A stretch of 64,000 nt of DNA from Pseudorhodobacter sp. MZDSW-24AT. Its GTDB lineage: Bacteria > Pseudomonadota > Alphaproteobacteria > Rhodobacterales > Rhodobacteraceae. Numbering within the stretch: the first letter of the stretch is position 1; the number at the start of each line of letters is the position of its first letter. Below the pieces are notes generated by a model. The model had not been told where the DNA came from. It ran no database searches and saw only the letters and a list, made by a program, of their open reading frames with translations. Positions 43,900 to 52,235 of this stretch are shown here, piece after piece. The translations under genes were made by a program, and so were the position numbers. The DNA lies in NCBI RefSeq assembly GCF_002794355.1, contig NZ_PGOI01000002.1, positions 62,001 through 126,000 on the forward strand. The letters are read 5' to 3'.

Positions 43900-44512
43900 G
43901 CCGCTGCGCCCCGCCTCTGAGGTTCTGTTGCGTCATGGCCCCCACGCTGTGACGTTGCGCGCCTCTTTGCGAGTGGCGGTGGCCCTTGAGACACTGCCGG
44001 GCGGTATCGCTGCCACTTGGGATGAGATCGCCCGGCAGAAGCTGTCAGCGCTATACGCAGTCATCCGCGCCGGTGCCACGGATCGGCAAGAGGCTGAACG
44101 GCTGCTGGCCTATGCTGCAACCCATCCGCTTGCGCAGTTCGTGCATGCAGCGCAAGCGGCCTGCCTTGACCTTCTGGTGTCGGTGTTGCCACCCGCCGAG
44201 GGCGAGGCAGCCCCCTCTGACACGCCATCCGATCCGATGCCGCTGGCCCGGTTCTTCGCAGAACTGTTCAGCCGGGCGACCAGTTGGCTGCACTGGCCCC
44301 CGTCCGAGGTCTGGAATGCCAGCGTGGCCGAGATCATCACCGCCCTTGAGATGCAGGCTGATCGCGAGTTGCGCAAAGCTGGCATCCCAACCGACACCGC
44401 GAAGGGTGGCGACCTATACAGCAAGGAGCGGCTGCAAAAGATCGAGGAACAGGGCTTTGACCCCGCCTTTGATCGCGAGGGGCTGAGAGCATTGAAAGCG
44501 AGACACACATGA
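43892..44512 (+). CDS. Tail assembly chaperone-like fusion
   Basis: A 206-residue protein. The N-terminal half (RHGPHAVTLRASLRVAVALETLPGGIAATWDEIARQKLSALYAVIRAGATDRQEAERLLAY) looks like a second GTA-type TAC_11 domain. The C-terminal half (FSRATSWLHWPPSEVWNASVAEIITALEMQADRE) resembles the TAC_6 small chaperone with its WPPxxVW motif. Two chaperones fused in one frame would be unusual. It overlaps both neighbours by a few bases. Confidence 0.6.
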   Translation: MPEPLRPASEVLLRHGPHAVTLRASLRVAVALETLPGGIAATWDEIARQKLSALYAVIRAGATDRQEAERLLAYAATHPLAQFVHAAQAACLDLLVSVLPPAEGEAAPSDTPSDPMPLARFFAELFSRATSWLHWPPSEVWNASVAEIITALEMQADRELRKAGIPTDTAKGGDLYSKERLQKIEEQGFDPAFDREGLRALKARHT

Positions 44513-45138
44513 ACACGATCCGGCTTTATGGTCGCTTGGCGAAAGAGTTCGGCCCATCGCACCGCTTTGAAATCCAAAGCCCCGCCGAAGCCTTCCAAGC
44601 CCTTGCCGCGAACTATCCGCGCTTCATCCAACTTCTGCGCCATGGGTTCTACCGTGTGGTGATCGGCAAGACGCAGGCCAAGGGCGAAGTCTTGGATGAG
44701 AACACCATCACGCGCCAGCACATCGGCACCGAAGACATTCACATCATACCGGTGATCAAAGGCCGTGGCCGTGGTGGTCTTGGCAAGGTGCTGGCCGGTC
44801 TTCTGCTTGTTGGTCTTGCGATGTTTGGCGGGCCGATCATGGCAACCACCCTGGGCGCTGGGGGTTCTATGACGCTTGGCAGCGCCGTTGGTCACATCGG
44901 TGTCGGCCTGACCCTGAGCGGCGTGGCCACGATGCTCGCGCCTCAGATGGATGGCAGCGAGTCCGAGAAATCCTTCACCATGACCGGCCCGCAAGTGACC
45001 CTTCGCGAAGGCGGTATCGTGCCTATCGTCTATGGCGAGTGTGTCACAGGTGGCACCATGATCAGCGGCATTTTGCGTATCGACAATGCGGTGGATGTGA
45101 ACAGCACGACCGTAGCCACGATCCTGCCGGTCCTCTGA
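44509..45138 (+). CDS. Lambda tail assembly protein I-like
   Basis: A 209-residue protein. The N-terminus NTIRLYGRLAKEFGPSHRFEIQSPAEAFQALAANYPRFIQLL is the ubiquitin-like start of the lambda TAI family, followed by DIHIIPVIKGRGRGG and two hydrophobic Gly-rich segments (VLAGLLLVGLAMFGGPIMATTLG; GVGLTLSGVATML), then REGGIVPIVYGECVTGGTMISG. In lambda the gene lies just before the tail tip gene J; here no J-like gene follows. The end shares bases with the HNH gene. Confidence 0.85.
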   Translation: MNTIRLYGRLAKEFGPSHRFEIQSPAEAFQALAANYPRFIQLLRHGFYRVVIGKTQAKGEVLDENTITRQHIGTEDIHIIPVIKGRGRGGLGKVLAGLLLVGLAMFGGPIMATTLGAGGSMTLGSAVGHIGVGLTLSGVATMLAPQMDGSESEKSFTMTGPQVTLREGGIVPIVYGECVTGGTMISGILRIDNAVDVNSTTVATILPVL

Positions 45139-45479
45139 TGCCTGCGCCGCCCCGTGCCTGCGCCTGTGGCCGTCTGGTGGCCTCTGGCACCCGCTGTGCG
45201 TGTCAGATCGCCAGCACCCGCGCACGCAACGCACGCCACGATTCAGGCCGTCCTACAGCGGCACAGCGCGGCTATAACCACGAATGGCGTAAGGCCCGTG
45301 CTGCGTTCCTTGCCCTGCATCCGTGCTGTGTATCCTGCTTTGCGCCCGCGACCGTGGTAGATCACATCATTCCGCACCGGGGCGATGATGCCCTGTTCTG
45401 GAACCGTCAGAACTGGCAAGCGCTTTGTGCAAACTGTCACAACGGCCAGAAACAGCGCAAGGAACGGGCCAGTGCCTGA
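45138..45479 (+). CDS. Phage HNH endonuclease
   Basis: A 113-residue HNH nuclease of the type that assists terminase in DNA packaging. Cysteines CACGRLVASGTRCAC at the N-terminus form one ribbon; the core is RGYNHEWRKARAAFLALHPCCVSCFAPATVVDHIIPHRGDDALFWNRQNWQALCANCHNGQKQRKE. The ATG overlaps the stop of the tail gene (TGATG). Usually it sits beside terS, but here terS is about 4.7 kb downstream. Confidence 0.92.
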   Translation: MPAPPRACACGRLVASGTRCACQIASTRARNARHDSGRPTAAQRGYNHEWRKARAAFLALHPCCVSCFAPATVVDHIIPHRGDDALFWNRQNWQALCANCHNGQKQRKERASA

Positions 45480-45870
45480 GCGCGAGTTGTGGCAAGAGGT
45501 GCTGTCGCGAACCATCGCAGACGCCCGCCTTGATCCTTCCTCTTGGCCGATCCCTGAAAGTGCCTATGAGGAAACAGCCGAGGCCCGCAAGTATCTGACC
45601 ACGCCAAGCAAAGACCTTGCCACGGTCTGTTCCTTGGCCGGTGTAGAGTCCGATGCACTGGTGGAGCGGATGCAAAGGCGGGTGGCTGGGGTGCCGATAC
45701 TGTCTGACGAAGGGATTCAGACCAGACGCAAACGCGGGAAAACGCTCACGCACGAAGGCAAGACCGTGACCGTGCTGGCATGGTCGAAAATCACTGGTCT
45801 GACACCATCAACCATATACAGCCGCCTGCGCCACGGCTGGCCTTTGGAGGACGTGCTGCGCTCCCAGTGA
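45472..45870 (+). CDS. Phage protein with predicted helix-turn-helix
   Basis: A 132-residue protein starting with GTG overlapping the HNH stop. The C-terminal part VTVLAWSKITGLTPSTIYSRLRHGWPLEDVL reads like a helix-turn-helix used by phage and transposon proteins to bind DNA. The N-terminal 70 residues (LWQEVLSRTIADARLDPSSWPIPESAYEETAEARKYL) are unassigned. It is the last GC-rich gene before the AT-rich island and might be a packaging or regulatory factor. Confidence 0.6.
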   Translation: MPERELWQEVLSRTIADARLDPSSWPIPESAYEETAEARKYLTTPSKDLATVCSLAGVESDALVERMQRRVAGVPILSDEGIQTRRKRGKTLTHEGKTVTVLAWSKITGLTPSTIYSRLRHGWPLEDVLRSQ

Positions 45871-45966
45871 CCTGCGGGGGGTGCATATGAAGGAGGATTC
45901 ACTTAAACTTTCGTAGCGTCCATGCGGATTGTCTGTATATTCCAGCGAGATCAGGAGACTGAATAG

Positions 45967-46678
45967 ATGTTAAGACCTAACAATCGCTTGCTGTTCCAGA
46001 TGAGGAAGAACGCGCGAAAAAAAAAGAGACGTCATTAAGTCAAACGGCAAGTTTAGCGAAGTAGGGATCGCGCGTCGTTTAGAGAGATGGTTCACTCTAG
46101 CCTCAGCAATAATGGTTTTCACATTTTTACTACCTGGAAACATTCTGTCTTTCTTGAAATCAACGCCTGAAGCCATCTCGCAGATTGTATCGCAGGTTTA
46201 CTCTCCAGATGCATGGATCGGGGTTTATTCAAACTTTCCGGAGGGATATGTAGATATCCCTTATTCACAATTCACTGAAAGCACAGATCTAGTTTTCATA
46301 TTTGATCAGGCTGATGGAAACACTCTTATTGGCGAGGTGCGCGGCGATTCTTTATGTGTCGCTGGGAACATGTGGTCACAGGCTATACTGTTTGCTACGG
46401 TAAGATTGGGCGGCAACACTGCGGACTTGGAGCTGGTCGAATTTTTAAACTCATCAAAGGTTTTGTTGGCTACTGGTGTGGCAAAGAAGAACGGAATATT
46501 TCTTGATGTTGAACTTAATCCGGTAGCTCTATCTGATCCAAATAAAATCATGTCTCAGTCGTTACGATTGGGACTTCATCCCCACGAGAATTTCAGTGAT
46601 GATCCAAATGACGATCTATCCGATGTCGCTGGAAAAATTAGACCATGCGATCCTACAGTTCAAACTCTGCCAAAATAG
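45967..46678 (+). pseudogene. Membrane protein gene interrupted at an A9 run
   Basis: AGGAG (45953-45957) precedes ATG 45967, whose frame encodes MLRPNNRLLFQMRKNARKKK and stops after 24 codons, just past nine consecutive A residues (46017-46025). Dropping one A joins it to the long frame ending at 46678, giving about 236 residues with one membrane helix (WFTLASAIMVFTFLLPGNILSFL) and a soluble C-terminal domain. The ATG at 46112 alone would cut the helix. Decay, slippage expression or a sequencing error are all possible. AT-rich, unlike its neighbours; no family recognised. Confidence 0.6.
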
Positions 46679-46763
46679 GCTTTTGGTGCCTTTGGCGACG
46701 ATAATCTGCGCGGCGCATATGTGAGGGGAGAGCTACAGGATCGCGCAAAAATTGTTATACTAT

Positions 46764-48053
46764 CTATTTGCCTGCTGCTTTCTTCAGGCGTTCGAAAAGC
46801 CCGATAACCTGTTCAACACCCTTAAAGTCAGCGTCATCAACGAGCTTGCGTTCGATTGTTGAATCTTCAGAACCGAAAATTCGGGCACTGAGAGCCTGCT
46901 TCATTTCCCAGCGCTTGTCATCCGGAAGGTTCTCAATGAACGGATCAAATGCCTGAACCTGAAGGAAAAAAGCTCTGGCTTTTCTCTCGTTTATTCGATG
47001 CAGATTTGCTTGCTTTGATGCATAAACTGCGAATGATATGAGGAGCGCAGTAAGCGCAATGCCTTTTGCAATCTGAGTCCAGAAAAGTCTTTCTGGTTCC
47101 AAGACAGGCTGTAGATAGACCAGACTACATATTAGCCACGCAGTGGTTATGCAGATACAAAAAATTGTCCCACGCCTCCACCATTGTGCAGCTGAGTATT
47201 CTCGATCGGCAATATTTTTATGTCCGCCAGTCACGCTATCATGTGCAACTAGGCTATAAAGCTTTAAAATTTTTTCTTGCTTGTCTTCAGCATCAACAAT
47301 TATTTCGTCTAATGCGTTTCTTGTCCTCTGTTGCTTCGCCGACGCTTCCGCTTCCTGTTGATCAAAAATCTCCTTAAGAGATACTTCGGCGTCGAGTTTA
47401 ATCGCACTTAATGCCTCAGCGAAATCAGTTAGCCTTTTAGCTTGTGCACTTGAAAATTCTGCTTTTTGTGAATTCGAAATCTCTGTCGCTTGATTCTTAA
47501 GAACCGTTAGTTCTTTCCTAAATTCTTCCTCAGATGATTTTACTCTTTCACTTATCTGCTTTGATTCTTTTAAAGACAAAGTGATAGCTTCTAGGGAATT
47601 ACTAGCGTAAGTCATATACTCTTGGGTGGCTGCATCCAAATTTTTAGAGAAGTTTGAGAAGCTAACGGATGCTGCATCGATATCGGCACGTTTGGTTGAT
47701 CTAGAAAATTTGAGCGAACTCAGTTGGTAAATGTAGCTTAGCGCTGGGGCAAGTTGGTTGTTTGCATTGCGTATATGGCCTCCTTCCTTTGTCTGGATGA
47801 AAGAGTTCATTGAGTTCATAACGCCATGAGATGTCAGCTGGCTTTGAAGCTGGTCAAGTATGTCGATAGGAGCTAAATCCGGATCAAGGTCAGTAATCAC
47901 TCGGCGCATGAGTAATACTACTTTTAGAAATCGTTCGCGTTCTGAGTTAATAACTGTATCTATTTCATCGATGTCTGCCCTTGCCGCCTCCTCAAGCTGC
48001 TGCAAGGTCGTATTGATAGGATGCTTTGAAAGATCTTCCTGCCAACGTCTCAT
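46764..48053 (-). CDS. Long coiled-coil protein with two membrane segments
   Basis: A 429-residue protein of unknown function in AT-rich DNA, opposite in direction to the phage genes. About 290 residues of predicted helix and coiled coil (SFSNFSKNLDAATQEYMTYASNSLEAITLSLKESKQISERVKSSEEEFRKEL) lead to two adjacent membrane helices (GTIFCICITTAWLICSLVYL; IAKGIALTALLISFAVYA) and a 75-residue helical tail. GTG 48068 is an alternative start. It faces the interrupted membrane gene, and the pair looks like foreign cargo, perhaps a defence or exclusion module. Confidence 0.75.
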   Translation of the reverse strand: MRRWQEDLSKHPINTTLQQLEEAARADIDEIDTVINSERERFLKVVLLMRRVITDLDPDLAPIDILDQLQSQLTSHGVMNSMNSFIQTKEGGHIRNANNQLAPALSYIYQLSSLKFSRSTKRADIDAASVSFSNFSKNLDAATQEYMTYASNSLEAITLSLKESKQISERVKSSEEEFRKELTVLKNQATEISNSQKAEFSSAQAKRLTDFAEALSAIKLDAEVSLKEIFDQQEAEASAKQQRTRNALDEIIVDAEDKQEKILKLYSLVAHDSVTGGHKNIADREYSAAQWWRRGTIFCICITTAWLICSLVYLQPVLEPERLFWTQIAKGIALTALLISFAVYASKQANLHRINERKARAFFLQVQAFDPFIENLPDDKRWEMKQALSARIFGSEDSTIERKLVDDADFKGVEQVIGLFERLKKAAGK

Positions 48054-48284
48054 AATCTTATTTCCCACCGAATCATTAATTCATATGCTGACCGAACAAT
48101 CTCTCTGGAGCAACCGGAAGAAAGGTGCATGTCGGGAGGTTAAGAGCGGGTGGGGCACTTCCAAACTTCCGCCCTTTCCACTGGACCGGCGGGGGGAGGT
48201 GCGCACAAGATACGCGGAATATAACTTTTCCTTATGAATGGCGCATGTTATCATCACAATATTTGATGATAGTGAGTTGCCTTT

Positions 48285-48572
48285 ATGCCTGTTGCAATTA
48301 CCGTTCCCGAACTTCGGGACCAGCTGAACCTTGATTCCGAGCATGACGACACCCTGTTGACGCTCAAGATCGACGCCGCCGAAGCCTATATTTCCGGTTT
48401 CATCGGTGGCCCGATCCCAAGCCCTGCACCGGCAGCCATCAAGCAAGCGGTGCTGATGCTGGCCGCCTATTGGTATGAGTTGCGCGAGGCCGCGACCACG
48501 GGCGGCAACCCATACGCGGTTCCCTTCGGTGTCCATGACCTTGTGCAAGCGCACCGTGCTTGGGTGGTGTGA
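48285..48572 (+). CDS. Head-tail connector protein (gp6-like)
   Basis: A 95-residue protein (VPELRDQLNLDSEHDDTLLTLKIDAAEAYISGFIGGPI ... AIKQAVLMLAAYWYELREA) matching the HK97 gp6-like connector family that extends the portal. GC content returns to the element's normal value at this point. The following genes continue the standard connector order. Confidence 0.88.
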   Translation: MPVAITVPELRDQLNLDSEHDDTLLTLKIDAAEAYISGFIGGPIPSPAPAAIKQAVLMLAAYWYELREAATTGGNPYAVPFGVHDLVQAHRAWVV

Positions 48573-48574
48573 TC

Positions 48575-49045
48575 ATGGCCGATGATCTGATGAGACAATC
48601 CGCGAAGTTGGCCAAGCGTCTGGCTGCCATCCCTGCCGAGATCGTGGCGCTGGTTCGCCCGGCGCTGGTGCAGGGTGCCGATGATCTGGCCGATATGGCG
48701 CGGGCGCTGGTGCCGGAGGATGAGGGCGACCTGAAAGCCTCTATTGCAGTTACCCCGCCTGGTGCGGTGACGCCCGCCTATGCCGAAGGGGGTGGCCGTC
48801 GCGCGGCTGCTGAGAACCAAGCCCTAGTGACGGTGGGCAATCCGCAAGCGCGGCATGGGCATCTGATCGAGTTCGGCACTGAGCCGCACATCAACGGTGG
48901 TCAGTTCGCCGGAACGCAGCACCCCGGCACCGAACCGCAACCGTTCCTGTTGCCCGCCGCGCGGTTGACCGAAGACCGCACCAGACGCCGGATCGGGCGG
49001 GCGGTGGCGCAGGCTATCCGCAAGGCGGGGGCTGGCAATGCTTGA
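48575..49045 (+). CDS. HK97 gp10-family phage protein
   Basis: A 156-residue protein (LMRQSAKLAKRLAAIPAEIVALVRPALVQGADDLADMARALVPEDEGDLKASI ... HGHLIEFGTEPHINGGQFAGTQHPGTEPQPFLLPAARLT) with the gp10-like pattern of head-tail joining proteins: an N-terminal helix, the pair of GDLKASI and HxxLIEFGT, then QPFLLPA. It starts three bases after the connector gene stop and overlaps the next gene. Confidence 0.88.
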   Translation: MADDLMRQSAKLAKRLAAIPAEIVALVRPALVQGADDLADMARALVPEDEGDLKASIAVTPPGAVTPAYAEGGGRRAAAENQALVTVGNPQARHGHLIEFGTEPHINGGQFAGTQHPGTEPQPFLLPAARLTEDRTRRRIGRAVAQAIRKAGAGNA

Positions 49046-49460
49046 TCCTGCTTTGGCCTTTCAGACGGCTGTCCGCGCGTCACTCGTGGCATCGCCTTCG
49101 GTGGTGGCGCTGGTGCTGCCTGACAATATCCGCGCCGGTGGCACCCGGCCCGATCGGCTGCCTTCGGTGATCTTTGCCGATGCGCAGACCGAGTTCTTGG
49201 GCTGTGCTGCTGGTTCGCAGCGTTTGGCGCGCGTGTTCCTGACCCTTCATGTCTGGGCGCAAGAGGATGGCGCAGATGTTGCGCGGCAGATCGGGGCAGC
49301 GGTGTATCAGGCGCTTGAGTTTGGGCCAGCCGGTGCTGCCGGTATTATGGTGGATGAGTGGCAGCACCCGCGTTTGGTCTGGCTGCGCGACCCCAAGCCC
49401 GAACTGTCGCTGACCCATGGAGTTATGACCCTTGAGGCCGTTGTGCGGTGGAGGGTATGA
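49038..49460 (+). CDS. DUF3168 tail completion protein
   Basis: A 140-residue protein of the DUF3168 family, which caps the tail tube at the head-proximal end. Typical segments: DPALAFQTAVRASLVASPSVVALV, LPSVIFADAQTEFLG, and LTLHVWAQEDGADVARQIGAAVYQAL. It overlaps the gp10-like gene, and the next start lies at its stop. Presence of a tail completion protein suggests siphovirus-type tails were once used. Confidence 0.88.
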   Translation: MLDPALAFQTAVRASLVASPSVVALVLPDNIRAGGTRPDRLPSVIFADAQTEFLGCAAGSQRLARVFLTLHVWAQEDGADVARQIGAAVYQALEFGPAGAAGIMVDEWQHPRLVWLRDPKPELSLTHGVMTLEAVVRWRV

Positions 49461-49462
49461 CC

Positions 49463-49777
49463 ATGATGCAATCTGGAAGGCTGCAACAGCGGATCGAACT
49501 GCAACGCCTGACAGAGGCTGTGCAGCCATCTGGTGCGGTGGTGAAGACATGGGCCACCTACGCCAAAGGCAAGGCTGAACTGCGTCAGGCGGGCGTGTCC
49601 GAGTTCCTGACGACCTACGGCGAGGGCGTGGCTGACAATGCGGTGTTTGTGATCCGCTGGCTGCCGGGTGTGTCGGTGTCAGACCGGATCAAGCACGGTG
49701 GCAAGCTGTGGAACATCGTCGCCATTGCCGAGATCGGGCGCAGACGTGGCCTTGAGTTGCGGGCGGTGGCGGTATGA
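49463..49777 (+). CDS. Phage head closure protein
   Basis: A 104-residue head-tail adaptor (MQSGRLQQRIELQRLTEAVQPSGAVVKTWATYAKGKAELRQAGVSEFLTTYGEGVADNAVFVIRWLPGVSVSDRIKHGGKLWNIVAIAEIGRRRGLELRAVAV), family of SPP1 gp16. GGAGG lies eight bases before the ATG at 49463; ATG 49457 overlaps the previous stop and is an alternative. Last gene of the connector block. Confidence 0.87.
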   Translation: MMQSGRLQQRIELQRLTEAVQPSGAVVKTWATYAKGKAELRQAGVSEFLTTYGEGVADNAVFVIRWLPGVSVSDRIKHGGKLWNIVAIAEIGRRRGLELRAVAV

Positions 49778-49782
49778 TCTTT

Positions 49783-50157
49783 TCAGTAAAACAGCCAAGT
49801 CGACCGCGAACTGCCAGTGTAAGAATACATCATGCCACTCTGAATATCATAGGTGCAGAGCGCGTCACCCCTTGCCTTGCCGATGTCGTCTTGCGGAGAA
49901 ATCACCTCAAAAACCAACTGCCCATGCTTTCGCCACGATCTACCAAGATAGAATTCGCCTGTCCGCGTTCCTTCTTTCGCACCCTCCTCTGCCAACCACT
50001 TCACACAAGAGTTCCCATAAATGTCGCGTTCGGCGCTGGTGGTAGATGTCGATTTGAGCGTCAGAATTTCCTCACTCGTCTTTTTTTCCAACTCGTAGAA
50101 CGCGAAGCCGGTTACGGCATTGGTCGCGAGCAAAATTATTATCAAAGCGTCTTTCAT
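49783..50157 (-). CDS. Single-pass membrane or secreted protein, cargo
   Basis: A 124-residue protein on the opposite strand to the packaging genes, inserted between head closure and terS. The N-terminus KDALIIILLATNAVTGFAFYELEKK is a signal-anchor, followed by a soluble domain with cysteines in GNSCVKWLAEEGAK and DALCTYDIQ. Lower GC than its neighbours. The orientation and placement fit a moron, a self-contained gene added to a phage genome. Function unknown. Confidence 0.7.
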   Translation of the reverse strand: MKDALIIILLATNAVTGFAFYELEKKTSEEILTLKSTSTTSAERDIYGNSCVKWLAEEGAKEGTRTGEFYLGRSWRKHGQLVFEVISPQDDIGKARGDALCTYDIQSGMMYSYTGSSRSTWLFY

Positions 50158-50210
50158 ATCAGGCGGGGTTCTTTCTCTAAAGTTGCGGTTAACGCTAGCA
50201 GGGTAGTGCG

Positions 50211-50606
50211 ATGAGTTCCAAGCATCTTCGCGGTGTGAAGCCCGCCCTTTCTGCTGACACCGAAGCGCTAATCAAGACACCGCCAGCACCGGCCTATCTG
50301 TCAGCGCAGGCCAAGGCGGAGTGGAAGCGGATCATGCCGCAACTGATCGCCCGGCGGATCATCACCCGTGCTGATCTGGCTGGTGTGGAGGCTTACGCCT
50401 CTGCTGTTGGCATCTGTCGCCAGATCGAGGAACAGCGGGTGCAGACAGGCGGTATCATCGACAAGGTGCAGTTCGGTATCTGGAACCGGGCGGCGCAGAC
50501 CGCCCGCCAGCTTGCCGCCGAATATGGTTTGACCCCGACCAGCCGGGCGCGGATCGGATCGGCAGCGCCGGGTGACACCGACGATGACGACCCCTTGGCG
50601 GTGTGA
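50211..50606 (+). CDS. Terminase small subunit, P27 family
   Basis: A 131-residue DNA-recognition subunit of the packaging motor. Family landmarks: LRGVKPALSADTEALIKTPPAPAYLSAQAKAEWKRIMPQLIARRIITRADLAGVEAYASAVGICRQIEEQ and AAQTARQLAAEYGLTPTSRARIG. It ends at the start of the large subunit gene. In known phages and capsid-encoding satellites this gene directly follows hnh; here a block of other genes lies between. Confidence 0.93.
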   Translation: MSSKHLRGVKPALSADTEALIKTPPAPAYLSAQAKAEWKRIMPQLIARRIITRADLAGVEAYASAVGICRQIEEQRVQTGGIIDKVQFGIWNRAAQTARQLAAEYGLTPTSRARIGSAAPGDTDDDDPLAV

Positions 50607-50608
50607 CG

Positions 50609-52219
50609 ATGACCAGCACCTATCCGGCATGGGTCTTTGATGGCAGCCCGATTCCCGACCCTCTGGGCCATGGCGAACGCGCGGTGCAGTTCCTGCGCCG
50701 CCTGAAACACCCCGCCAGCACCGCACCCCGCCGGGCGTTTCAACTGACCCCGTGGCAAGAGCGGATCGTGCGCCGCATCTATGGCCCGCGCAATCTTGAT
50801 GGCAGTCGGATCGTCAAAGAGGTGTTCCTTCTGATCCCGCGCGGCAACCGCAAGACCAGTCTGGCCGCTGCCTTGGCGCTGTTGCACCTCTTGGGGCCAG
50901 AACGGGTGCCGGGCGGGCAGATCATCTTTGCCGCCTGTGACCGCGAACAAGCTGGCATTGGCTTTCGCGAGGCCGCAGACGTGGTGCGCGAGGGCAAGAC
51001 CTTGCGCGCTGTGACCAAGATTTACGACGCGAACAACGCGCCAAAGACGATCAAGAGCGCCTTGGACGGTTCCACCCTGAAAGCCATTTCTTCGGATGGC
51101 AAAGCGCAGCACGGCACCACGCCGACCTTTGTTCTGGTGGATGAGATCCACGCTTGGCGGGGCCGCGACCTGTGGGAAGCCTTGAAGTCTGGCATGGCAA
51201 AACGCCCCGGCGGCTTAACCGTGGTCGCAACAACCGCAGGCCGAGGCCGCGAGGGTCTGGCTGCCGAGCGCTACACCTACGCCCGCAAGGTGGCCGTGGG
51301 CGAGATCGTGAACCCAGAATACCTGCCGATCCTGTTTGAACCGCAAGAGGGTGACGATTGGCAGGATGAGGCTCTGTGGCAGCGGGTGAACCCCGGTCTG
51401 GCTTACGGCTTCCCCGATCTGGACTCTTTGCGCAGCATGGCGCGCGAGGCCGCCGACAACCCGGCGGAAATGTATGCCTTCCGGCAGTTCAACCTGAACG
51501 AATGGATGGGCAACAGTCAGACGCCGCTGTTCAACTTTGAAACCTATGACACCCGCCGGTTTGACGATGACGAAGACGACCTTGAACACCTGCCGTGCTA
51601 TCTTGGCATCGATTACGCGCAATCGGGCGACCTTGCCGCCATCGTGGCCGCGTGGCGTCATGATGATGGTCAGGTGACGATAAAGCCGTGGTTCTTTCTT
51701 CAGGGCGAGGGCTTGCAGGCCCGCGAACGTCTTGAGGGTGTCCCGTATCGGCAATGGATCAAAGATGGTCTGGTGATCGAGGTATCCGGACCGGTGGTGA
51801 CGCAACAAGCGGTGCAAGACCAGATCACGGAAATCTGCGCCCGGCATCAGGTGGAGGAAGTTGCCTATGACCCGTGGAAGTTCCGCGCGGCTGCCACCGA
51901 ACTGTTCAATGATGGTATCCCGATGGTGGAGGTCAGACAGGGCCTTGCGACCATGGGGCCTGCCAATGGCGAGTTGATCCGCGCGGTGAATGGCCGGTTG
52001 ATCCGCCACGATGGCCACCCGGTCTTGCGCAATCACTTCGCCGGTGTCGCTGCCGTGGTGAATGACACTGGCCTGATCCGGCAGGCCAAGGCCGATCCGC
52101 AGCACGGCCATATTGACGGATCGGTGGCGGCTGCCATGGCGGTGGGGCGGCTGGCCTTGGGGTCCACCAACCAATCAGCTTACAATCGGCCCGGTGCCGG
52201 TGGAATTTTTGCGTTTTGA
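50609..52219 (+). CDS. Terminase large subunit
   Basis: ATPase and nuclease of 536 residues that cuts and drives DNA into the capsid. Walker A-type motif FLLIPRGNRKTSLAAA, Walker B FVLVDEIHAW with catalytic Glu, then VVATTAGRG. The RNase H-like nuclease domain includes LGIDYAQSGDLAAIVAAW and the late HGHIDGSVAAAMAVG aspartate. GTG at 50603 is also possible as start. The usual next gene would be the portal, but here the tape measure follows. Confidence 0.94.
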   Translation: MTSTYPAWVFDGSPIPDPLGHGERAVQFLRRLKHPASTAPRRAFQLTPWQERIVRRIYGPRNLDGSRIVKEVFLLIPRGNRKTSLAAALALLHLLGPERVPGGQIIFAACDREQAGIGFREAADVVREGKTLRAVTKIYDANNAPKTIKSALDGSTLKAISSDGKAQHGTTPTFVLVDEIHAWRGRDLWEALKSGMAKRPGGLTVVATTAGRGREGLAAERYTYARKVAVGEIVNPEYLPILFEPQEGDDWQDEALWQRVNPGLAYGFPDLDSLRSMAREAADNPAEMYAFRQFNLNEWMGNSQTPLFNFETYDTRRFDDDEDDLEHLPCYLGIDYAQSGDLAAIVAAWRHDDGQVTIKPWFFLQGEGLQARERLEGVPYRQWIKDGLVIEVSGPVVTQQAVQDQITEICARHQVEEVAYDPWKFRAAATELFNDGIPMVEVRQGLATMGPANGELIRAVNGRLIRHDGHPVLRNHFAGVAAVVNDTGLIRQAKADPQHGHIDGSVAAAMAVGRLALGSTNQSAYNRPGAGGIFAF

Positions 52220-52235
52220 TGAGTGAGTGTTTGAA

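Noticed and set aside
46112-46678. 188-residue gene starting at ATG 46112
   Set aside because: This start lies within the membrane helix and lacks a ribosome binding site; the gene more likely begins at 45967 with a frame break at the A9 run.
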